From assembly GCF_900129665.1 (NCBI RefSeq), contig NZ_FQWL01000003.1, forward strand, positions 248,001 through 312,000: a DNA stretch of 64,000 nucleotides. Direction: 5' to 3'. This DNA is from Flagellimonas flava. GTDB lineage: Bacteria; Bacteroidota; Bacteroidia; Flavobacteriales; Flavobacteriaceae. A program made the position numbers and the translations under genes. Position 1 is the stretch's first letter. Each line of letters begins with the position of its first letter. The notes beneath the pieces are model-generated. The model was not told the DNA's origin, made no database searches, and worked only from the letters and a program-made list of their open reading frames with translations. Positions 8,803-15,784 of the stretch are shown in pieces.

Positions 8803-10113
8803 ATGGAACAATCAAGTAGACATATGGATAATTGGGATGAGCGTTCCGATCAGGTAAGGGAAATTCTTGGAAAAGCTCCTAACTGGGTCATACGGTTCGG
8901 GACTACGGTAATATTCGTTATTTTTCTTTTACTATTGTTCGCTACCTCCATAATTAGCTATAATGATATAATCCCAGCCCAAATAATTGTTACCAGTAAG
9001 AACCCTCCAGTACATTTGAAATCTAAATCTTCAGGAAAATTAGCCAACATTTTCGTTGAACCAGGCCAGTTTGTTATCAAAGATCAAAGATTGGGTGAAA
9101 TAGAGAATACTGCAAATATTGAAGATATCTACTATTTATTGGAGAAAACTAAAAATTTAGGGCAACCTATGGCGCATTTGGATAGTCTTAAGGCCGTATT
9201 TCCCCCTCACCTTGAGGTGGGAGAAGTACAAAGTGCTTATGGGGATTTCATCACAAGGTACCAGGATTACATTCTATATAATTCCTTGACTCCAAACAAA
9301 AAGGAATCTGCTGTAATCAGCAAACAATTAATGGAACAGAAATTTCTTTTGGCGAAACAACAAGAGCAATTATTGCTAATTCAAGAAGATCTAAAACTAT
9401 CAAATATTGCTTTGGATCGTAGTAAGAGATTATTCGAAAAAGGAGTGATATCCAAAGCTGAACATGAAGGGAATCAAAGGAAATTTTTATTGGATAAACA
9501 ACAATATGAAGGTTTTAGAACTGGTATCTCCAACACACAAATTGCCATCGCCAGCTTTAACAACTTGCTGACAAAGTCCAATATTGAAGGCATGGAACTT
9601 AAAAACAGTCACATACAGCAACTAGAAAAAGCACATCAAAATCTGATAAATAGTATAATGCAATGGGAACATAAGTATATTTTTAAAAGTCCTATCACGG
9701 GAAAAGTTACCGTTTTTGACATATGGAACAAATATCAAAATGTTTCTATTGGGCAAACAGTTTTCACGGTAGTACCAAGGGACAATCTAGATGGATTTAT
9801 TGGTAGAGTGACCTTGCCCATTCAAAACTCTGGAAAGGTTAGATCGGGACAGAGGGTAATCGTTAAACTGGATAACTATCCATTCCAAGAGTGGGGAAGT
9901 TTGGAGGGAAAAGTGCAGAATATTTCAGAAGTTCCAAAACAGGATGGACAAACGTTGTATACACTTTACATTGAAATTAAAAGTTTAACCACCTCTTTTG
10001 ACAAAAAAATCAACTTTAGACAAGAAATGCAGGGTACAGCTGAAGTAGTTGTTGAAGAACTTTCAATTTTGCAACGAATATTTTATCATTTAAGAAAGAC
10101 TTTTAGCCGTTGA
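8803..10113 (+). CDS. HlyD-family membrane fusion protein
   Basis: A 436-residue periplasmic adaptor that links the C39 ABC exporter to an outer-membrane TolC-type channel. One membrane helix is at about 31-52 (VIRFGTTVIFVIFLLLL). It is followed by a lipoyl/barrel-sandwich half (GKLANIFVEPGQFV, about 78), a long helical hairpin (about 165-290), the second half (FKSPITGKVTVFD, about 290) and a C-terminal beta domain. It starts 4 bases after the exporter gene. No TolC gene is in the window, so a chromosomal one is presumably used. Confidence 0.9.
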   Translation: MEQSSRHMDNWDERSDQVREILGKAPNWVIRFGTTVIFVIFLLLLFATSIISYNDIIPAQIIVTSKNPPVHLKSKSSGKLANIFVEPGQFVIKDQRLGEIENTANIEDIYYLLEKTKNLGQPMAHLDSLKAVFPPHLEVGEVQSAYGDFITRYQDYILYNSLTPNKKESAVISKQLMEQKFLLAKQQEQLLLIQEDLKLSNIALDRSKRLFEKGVISKAEHEGNQRKFLLDKQQYEGFRTGISNTQIAIASFNNLLTKSNIEGMELKNSHIQQLEKAHQNLINSIMQWEHKYIFKSPITGKVTVFDIWNKYQNVSIGQTVFTVVPRDNLDGFIGRVTLPIQNSGKVRSGQRVIVKLDNYPFQEWGSLEGKVQNISEVPKQDGQTLYTLYIEIKSLTTSFDKKINFRQEMQGTAEVVVEELSILQRIFYHLRKTFSR

Positions 10114-10374
10114 GTATTTTTTTAGTAGTAACCGTTCAATTTTAAATTAAACATATTTATTCATCTAAATTGGTGAATCAAGAACTTGAATATCAAACTA
10201 GACAACCTCCTAAGGGTTTTATGCCCCCACAACTAAGTTATTGTCAGAATAAGAAACCCGAACATTTGAAACTTTGAGAACAATAGAAGATATTAATTTA
10301 ACTTTTTTCTGAATTTTTTGTAAGAATTTATCTATAAATTTATTAATGTATTTAATATTAAAAAGCAACATGTC

Positions 10375-10557
10375 ATGAAAAAAAACAAAAAAAATCTTCT
10401 GGAGCTTAACAAAAAGGTTATTTCCAACTTAAGTAAGGAAAACCTCAGAGGAGGAACTTGGACCTTTCCCACTTTCCAAACAGGATGCAACACGGGCAAT
10501 ACCTGCACTTGCGATGGTGGAACAATCCATAATCCCAGTGATTGCGCCTGCCCGTAA
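10375..10557 (+). CDS. Lanthipeptide precursor 1
   Basis: A 60-residue peptide: a Lys-rich leader containing LNKKVISNLS, then LRGG, then a 33-residue core that begins TWTFPTF. The core has five Cys and nine Ser/Thr (for example GCNTGNTCTC and SDCACP), the material needed for several lanthionine rings. The leader shares LNKKVISNL exactly with the second precursor at 15460-15612, which strongly suggests both are handled by the same enzymes. It lies between the exporter pair and LanC and is followed by a clear terminator. The GG end of the leader fits the C39 peptidase. Mature structure and activity cannot be read from sequence. Confidence 0.88.
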   Translation: MKKNKKNLLELNKKVISNLSKENLRGGTWTFPTFQTGCNTGNTCTCDGGTIHNPSDCACP

Positions 10558-10578
10558 TTCTTAAACATCTAACTCTTC

Positions 10579-10610
10579 AAGGTAGGTTATTGGCTAATCT
10601 ACCTTTTTTT
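10579..10610 (+). terminator. Terminator after precursor 1
   Basis: AAGGTAG (10579-10585) pairs with CTACCTT (10599-10605) around a 13-base loop and runs into seven or more Ts. It separates the small precursor gene from lanC, so partial read-through would give more precursor than enzyme. Confidence 0.75.
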
Positions 10611-10733
10611 ATTCTTGCCCAAATTATATACTTTTTTCATCCATTATTGCCACTCGGTTTAGCCTTTTGAGCTTTTCGGTCATACATTATCATTGATAAC
10701 CCTTGCCCTTGATGGATTATTTGATACTTCAGC

Positions 10734-11945
10734 ATGAACATTAGAACCACCCTAAAAGAAAAATTAACTGATATAAGCCAAGTCGTCCAGGAGAAATATT
10801 CGGAAGAAAAGGACATAGGTGTTTTGGCTGGAATCTCCGGCTGTGCGATGTTTCAATTTTACTATGCACAATATCTAAATTCTGAAAAACAAATGGATTT
10901 AGGCCTGGAAATGATCTCACTTTGTATTGACAAAATGAATAAGGGGTATACCTATTCTACATACTGTAGCGGAATTGCCGGTATGGGTTGGACAGTTCAG
11001 CATTTAGCTGCTGAAGGTTTTATTGAAGTGGATTGCGATGATTTTTTAGCGCCTTTTGATGAGTATCTATTTACATGCATGAAATCTAGCCTATTAAAGG
11101 GCGATTACGATTTTCTGCATGGAGCTATTGGCTATGGCTTTTATTTTTTTAAGCGCTATAAACACACTCAAGACGAAAAGTTAAAAAAAAGATATCGAAC
11201 ATACCTAACGAAACTAATCCTTCAATTGGATTCAATTTCTATCGTTAATGACGACATGCGCAAGTGGCAATCCATTCTATATGCCAAGAACAACGCAAAG
11301 GTTTATAATCTTGGTCTATCGCATGGTATGTCAAGTATTCTCAATTTCCTGACAAGGGTATCTGCCATAGATGAAGTTTCTGATAGCTCAATAAAAATGG
11401 TTGAAGGAATACTTAATTATTTGCAAGAACAGAAAAATCCAGATGATTGTGGGCTGTCCGTATTCCCAAACTGGGTAGAACCCGGACATCCAGTTGAATA
11501 TAATGGAAGAATAGCTTGGTGTTATGGAGATCTTGGAATTGGCATTTCACTTTTGCAAACAGCAAAGGAGAGGCAAGATATGACACTGGAAAAATATGCT
11601 ACACAAATTCTGCTTCAGACTTCGGAAAGAAAAGAACCCAACGAAACCAAGGTGGTAGACGCCGGAATTTGCCATGGTTCGTTTGGAAATGCACTGATAT
11701 ACAACAAATTGCACAAACTCCATCACAGTCATCATTTTAAAAGCTCCGCTGCTTTTTGGATTAAAGATGGAATTGAAAAAGCTTGTCATGCCAATGGATA
11801 TGCTGGCTATATGCAGTGGGACGGTGACAAACTTGGATGGAACACAAAACTTTCATTATTGGACGGTGTTGCCGGAATTGGGTTGGCAATTATGGATTAT
11901 TTATCAGAAAAGCAGAACAATTGGGATGAATGTCTAATGTTGTGA
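10734..11945 (+). CDS. Lanthionine cyclase (LanC family)
   Basis: A 403-residue zinc enzyme that adds Cys thiols to dehydrated Ser/Thr to close (methyl)lanthionine rings. The alpha-toroid family residues are present: His197 (GLSHGMSS), Cys263 (WCYGDLGIG), Cys313 and His314 (GICHGSFG), which are the acid/base and zinc-ligand positions known from NisC. The repeated GxxG helical-turn patterns also fit. The start ATG is 176 bases after precursor 1. The gene converges on the LanB elimination gene with only one base between the two stop codons, so the transcripts must overlap. Confidence 0.93.
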   Translation: MNIRTTLKEKLTDISQVVQEKYSEEKDIGVLAGISGCAMFQFYYAQYLNSEKQMDLGLEMISLCIDKMNKGYTYSTYCSGIAGMGWTVQHLAAEGFIEVDCDDFLAPFDEYLFTCMKSSLLKGDYDFLHGAIGYGFYFFKRYKHTQDEKLKKRYRTYLTKLILQLDSISIVNDDMRKWQSILYAKNNAKVYNLGLSHGMSSILNFLTRVSAIDEVSDSSIKMVEGILNYLQEQKNPDDCGLSVFPNWVEPGHPVEYNGRIAWCYGDLGIGISLLQTAKERQDMTLEKYATQILLQTSERKEPNETKVVDAGICHGSFGNALIYNKLHKLHHSHHFKSSAAFWIKDGIEKACHANGYAGYMQWDGDKLGWNTKLSLLDGVAGIGLAIMDYLSEKQNNWDECLML

Positions 11946-11946
11946 A

Positions 11947-12897
11947 CTAGTTACCTTTGACAACTCCCATTTTATGAGCTACCATCTTAGCAGAGGTATT
12001 TGGTTTTTTATATTTCTTCCGCGCAACTACCGATTTATAATAACGATAAAGAAAATCATAGCAGACCAATTCATGAAGACGGTTTTTGGATTTAAATAAT
12101 CGATTCATAAACATATGCAGGTAACTGGCCATTAAATCATTATATCTCACCTTAAGACCGTCTCTTTTCTTGTGCCCATTAATACGCAAAGCCAATGGTT
12201 GGATTCGGAACTCTCTTTGATCCAAGATTTCTAGGATAGGGTAAAAAGTCGACTTGTCTTCATTTTTCAGTCGCATGAATCGCTCTATTTTTTTACTTTC
12301 TGCACGATACTTATCATCCAGCTGTTTTTTTAAAGGCCTGGAAATTCCAAATTCAATTCCAAATCCAGTTTTTAAACGATCTAAGAGGCTCAATTTCTCC
12401 TCAAGTGAATATGCAAAAGTATCAAGGAAGCGGTCCATTGCCCTAAGGGAAAATAACCATCTAAGTTCTTCTCCTTCATCTCCTTCTATCATATCTAAAA
12501 AGTTGACGATACAGACACTGTCATGAAAAAAAATCTCCTCCGACAATTCCATGGTATTATCTCCATACCTTTCCAATTCTCGCTGATATGTCTCTATTTG
12601 GGTTTTCCAAATTAAATCTTCATTCATAAGCTGTTTAAAATATGGGTATAATCTGTTAATTACCTCGCCAATGTTTTTCAAATCAAAAACTTGGAACCGT
12701 AGCCGTAGGTGGTGTTTGGGGTCAGTGTAACGAATGAAAAACCAACTCTTTATTATTTTTTCCTCTAACAACTTTTCCGTAACAGGTTTAATAATATCCG
12801 TAAGAATAGAATCCGAGGTTTTCGGGCCTGCGTAAACTTTGTAGTATAGCCATTCATCTCCGGGAATTAAGTTTCTATCAACTTTGATGTTATTCAT
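11947..12897 (-). CDS. LanB elimination protein (SpaB C-terminal / thiopeptide-type domain)
   Basis: A 316-residue stand-alone version of the LanB C-terminal domain, which eliminates glutamate from glutamylated Ser/Thr to give dehydroamino acids. Visible motifs are WLYYKVYAG (16-24), FFIRYTDPKHHLRLRF (53-68) with Arg56 and Arg65/67, ETYQRELERYG (102-112) and YLHMFMNR with His261. These correspond to the catalytic Arg and His region of the NisB elimination domain. It begins 10 bases after the larger dehydratase gene ends, so the two are co-transcribed. Together they form a split LanB, as in some Bacteroidota class I systems. Confidence 0.9.
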   Translation of the reverse strand: MNNIKVDRNLIPGDEWLYYKVYAGPKTSDSILTDIIKPVTEKLLEEKIIKSWFFIRYTDPKHHLRLRFQVFDLKNIGEVINRLYPYFKQLMNEDLIWKTQIETYQRELERYGDNTMELSEEIFFHDSVCIVNFLDMIEGDEGEELRWLFSLRAMDRFLDTFAYSLEEKLSLLDRLKTGFGIEFGISRPLKKQLDDKYRAESKKIERFMRLKNEDKSTFYPILEILDQREFRIQPLALRINGHKKRDGLKVRYNDLMASYLHMFMNRLFKSKNRLHELVCYDFLYRYYKSVVARKKYKKPNTSAKMVAHKMGVVKGN

Positions 12898-12907
12898 TTA
12901 AAACATT

Positions 12908-15202
12908 TTAATCCAGTTTGGATGAATTGTAAAATGATACAATTATTTGGTTGGTAAAGTAAGTATCGTTCATTGCTACAACGCCTTCTTTTCCATGTAA
13001 AAATTCAGATAGTCTGAAACTATCCCTTTTGGTAATTATATCCAGAAGCATCCTTACCGATGTGAGATTATCCAGATTTACTAGAAGCTCATTATCACCA
13101 TCTAAAAGCTTAACAAATGAAGGCATGTTCATCCTTTTTTTAAAGACTTTCAGTTCATCAATTAAGGCGATATCATCTTCCTGATTTTCAATCAATTCTC
13201 GCACGTGATCTTTTTTCAGGTTCCATGTTGCTTCTAAGAGAATCAAGTTTTCATACTCTATCCTAGGGAAGAAATCAAAATCCTCCGTAAACTTGTCCAA
13301 ATTCAACCACAACCCTCCCCTGTTTCCTTGATTCTGTATATCAGATAAAAAGTGATATATAGGAAGTGCATTGCTACTATAATTATGTGCGTTGGTCAAA
13401 CGGGGAATTACTTCAGCATTGTATTTTTTTGATCTGAGAACTAACCTGTTCCCTTTTACCGACACCCACAAGTCATCGATGCTCAGTTGGTATTGTGAAG
13501 GTTGAATGGACCTTGCTAAATAAGGAATTTCGTACTTTCGAAAATCCGGTCTCATAAGTATATTGCCCACTCTGGATTCGGGCAGGTGAACAATCTCCGC
13601 CATGATTTTGTCCTTATTCATTTGGTTCTCAACCTCAATTATTTTATTAGCATGTTCGAAAAGCTTGGAATCCCCGTGACAAAAACGGCCAATCAGATTG
13701 GCTGCACTGGAACCACCGCCTCCATTGAATTTTATTTTCTTTACCCCATCCACATTAATAAGTTCAATCATACATGAGATTGTATCAGGCAAGTCATCCC
13801 ATATAACCTCATATCCTTCAAAGTCTTCATCAGTAACTTTAATTGTATAAGCACCGGTTTTATGTGCCTCAAGTAATTTTTTTTGAAAGAAAGAATCTAT
13901 TGTTGTCCATTTTAGGTTTCTTGCTTGACTTTCTTTTTTTTGAGCGTTGACTACCAGATTATCTACCAAGGGATTAACATCTCCCGTATCTTGGTTTTGA
14001 ATATACCCTAATCCCATTTCCGTATCCAATGCGATGGCCAATGGAACCTCCCTACCTTCGAACCTATCGTAAAATGCATCTTTAAACTTAGAAAGTAGAG
14101 TGTCCTCTCGACGAAGAGATATTCTGTTCAAAAAGGTAAACCCTTTTTGGACATCATACATTACTTCATTACTGAGTGTGTTTTTATTGAAGGTAGGTTC
14201 TAAATCCACTTGAAATAAGTATTTGGATTCAAATTCTGTTTCCAAGCTTTTGATTTTATTACCTAGTCCCAAGTATTTTTTGTGACACACTCCCAATTGA
14301 TCGTTCATACTTTCAAATTCCTTATGAACATCGTTTAGAACAGATAAGATTTCGTCTGTTTTTTCCAATCCACTTAGGACTGAGCGGATTTGGTCCATAA
14401 ATTCAGGCCCCGATACCGATGGTTCTAATTCGCTGACCAGAATTTGATTATCAATTAATTCATATACGAACGCATGTGCTTCTTCAAAAGATATATCCTT
14501 GGTAACCAACAATTTGGATAGTTCCATTACAGATGAACCTTTGACGGCCTTGTCAAGTATTTTCCTAATAAACTCACTTCCATCGACAGCGGAAATTTGA
14601 TGATGCCTCTTTGAACCAACATAGCTATATTCTACATACCGCAATTGGTTTCCTGCTTTATATAAACTGGAATTGGGATAGTAAAGAAGTTGTTCCTTGA
14701 TTGATCTGTTTTTTGCCAGGTTCTGAGACAATGCAACTAAATAGTTCATATCCAGTCGAGTATGGCGTCTGATTGCGAGCAAACCCCTTGGTTCTATTTT
14801 TGTTTCATGTCCAAACTGGCCTATCGCACAACCAGCAAATATTCCAAAAGGTGTGCACCTCGATGTCATTCGGGCATAATATTTTAGAATGGAATGTTGC
14901 AGTTTTTTAATCTTTGATCTATCTGTGATACCCTTTTCCAGCCATCTATCTATTTCCATTAGTAATGACGGTGAAGCCAAGAAAAGAGCTTCTCGAGTTA
15001 TTGGGTCATTACAGATATCCTTAAAATCTTGGTTTGAAACTGTCTTTTGAGTGGTCAGATTTTTATACGCATCAAAGGAAAGTAGAGGTGTGCGTAGCAC
15101 ATAATTCGGAAAAACCTCATATTGACATCTATGTGTCATAAGAAATATACTTTTTAGAATCTTTTTCCTGAGTTTTAGTAAAACATCAAAAATGGACTGC
15201 AT
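12908..15202 (-). CDS. Lantibiotic dehydratase, glutamylation protein (LanB N-terminal)
   Basis: A 764-residue LanB N-terminal protein that transfers glutamate from glutamyl-tRNA to Ser/Thr of the precursor. FPNYVLRTPLLSF (31-43) and RMTSRCTPFGIFAG (111-124) hold Arg37, Arg111 and Arg115, which match essential positions of NisB. The C-terminal elimination domain is absent and encoded by the next gene. The 15202 ATG gives 21 extra residues before MTHRCQYEVF; an ATG at 15139 would give a more usual LanB start, so the true start is open. Upstream on the same strand lie a hairpin (15400-15435) and precursor gene 2. Confidence 0.92.
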   Translation of the reverse strand: MQSIFDVLLKLRKKILKSIFLMTHRCQYEVFPNYVLRTPLLSFDAYKNLTTQKTVSNQDFKDICNDPITREALFLASPSLLMEIDRWLEKGITDRSKIKKLQHSILKYYARMTSRCTPFGIFAGCAIGQFGHETKIEPRGLLAIRRHTRLDMNYLVALSQNLAKNRSIKEQLLYYPNSSLYKAGNQLRYVEYSYVGSKRHHQISAVDGSEFIRKILDKAVKGSSVMELSKLLVTKDISFEEAHAFVYELIDNQILVSELEPSVSGPEFMDQIRSVLSGLEKTDEILSVLNDVHKEFESMNDQLGVCHKKYLGLGNKIKSLETEFESKYLFQVDLEPTFNKNTLSNEVMYDVQKGFTFLNRISLRREDTLLSKFKDAFYDRFEGREVPLAIALDTEMGLGYIQNQDTGDVNPLVDNLVVNAQKKESQARNLKWTTIDSFFQKKLLEAHKTGAYTIKVTDEDFEGYEVIWDDLPDTISCMIELINVDGVKKIKFNGGGGSSAANLIGRFCHGDSKLFEHANKIIEVENQMNKDKIMAEIVHLPESRVGNILMRPDFRKYEIPYLARSIQPSQYQLSIDDLWVSVKGNRLVLRSKKYNAEVIPRLTNAHNYSSNALPIYHFLSDIQNQGNRGGLWLNLDKFTEDFDFFPRIEYENLILLEATWNLKKDHVRELIENQEDDIALIDELKVFKKRMNMPSFVKLLDGDNELLVNLDNLTSVRMLLDIITKRDSFRLSEFLHGKEGVVAMNDTYFTNQIIVSFYNSSKLD

Positions 15203-15399
15203 TTAGGAACCATGATGGTTTGAAAAAGAGTATCCATGAAACCTACTATAGGTACGATTCATAAATCGAATTGGATAGGCCTAGGATGGCTAACTATAAA
15301 TTAATTGTACTATAAAGTTCCAAAAACCGGCTTCTAGTCCGCACTACAATTGGCTAATCCCCCAGAAAATTTAGCCTTAACTTAAATCGTCAAATAAAC

Positions 15400-15435
15400 A
15401 AAACATCGATTATTACGAATAACAATCGATGTTTT
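15400..15435 (-). terminator. Hairpin between precursor 2 and lanB
   Basis: AAAACATCGATT (15400-15411) and AATCGATGTTTT (15424-15435) are perfect inverted copies with a 12-base loop. The hairpin is 24 bases after the stop of precursor 2 on the minus strand and before lanB. It could act as a partial terminator or an mRNA-stabilising 3' structure that raises precursor over enzyme levels. Being symmetric, it could also work on the other strand. Confidence 0.65.
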
Positions 15436-15459
15436 TTTGTTATTTAAATAGAGTTACAC

Positions 15460-15612
15460 TTATAGATGATTGCAACCTGGATAATTGGTATGTGAAGGTG
15501 GGCTACAAGCATCACAAGTATGACCTGTTTTACCACCTACAATTTTGTTCAACGCGTTCAGGTTGGAGATTACTTTTTTGTTTAATCTCAACTCTTTTAA
15601 ATCTTTTTTCAT
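15460..15612 (-). CDS. Lanthipeptide precursor 2 (50 residues)
   Basis: A short minus-strand gene coding for 50 residues. It begins MKKDLKELRLNKKVISNL, has the same LNKKVISNL leader block as precursor 1, and ends its leader in IVGG. The 23-residue core has three Cys (TCDAC, PGC) and five Ser/Thr. It is the first gene of the minus-strand unit precursor 2, LanB-N, LanB-C. The matching leader, the double-Gly site and the position make it a convincing substrate of the LanB/LanC/C39 set. The core differs clearly from that of precursor 1 in length and Cys spacing, so a different product or a two-component pair is likely. Confidence 0.88.
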   Translation of the reverse strand: MKKDLKELRLNKKVISNLNALNKIVGGKTGHTCDACSPPSHTNYPGCNHL

Positions 15613-15701
15613 AAATGTTTCATTTTAAATTATTAGGCTACAATATATAAAATAAATTCCTACAAATTGAATAAGATATTAGAGTATAATAATTTTTAAA
15701 T

Positions 15702-15709
15702 TACTTTTG
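15702..15709 (+). promoter_or_regulatory. Candidate -7 box (TACTTTTG) before the plug-like protein
   Basis: TACTTTTG matches TAnnTTTG; a weak -33 candidate TTAG is at 15679-15682, 19 bases upstream. It would start transcription about 70 bases before the ATG at 15785, in the region that diverges from precursor 2. Confidence 0.4.
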
Positions 15710-15784
15710 TATTTAATTGAACTGATGTTTTTTCTAAAAAGAATTTATTTCTTTTAAATGTCAAGTTAGCACCCAAATTATCGT

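Noticed and set aside
10219..10371. A 50-residue minus-strand frame opposite the region before precursor 1
   Set aside because: It begins MLLFNIKYIN, has no leader motif, GG site or Cys, and reads as A+T-rich noise.
10375..15612. A radical-SAM (sactipeptide-like) system, as often seen with GG leaders in Bacteroidota
   Set aside because: No radical-SAM gene is present, while LanB and LanC proteins with intact catalytic residues are.
15429..15614. A 61-residue plus-strand frame
   Set aside because: It is the antisense of precursor 2, which has a clear leader shared with precursor 1.
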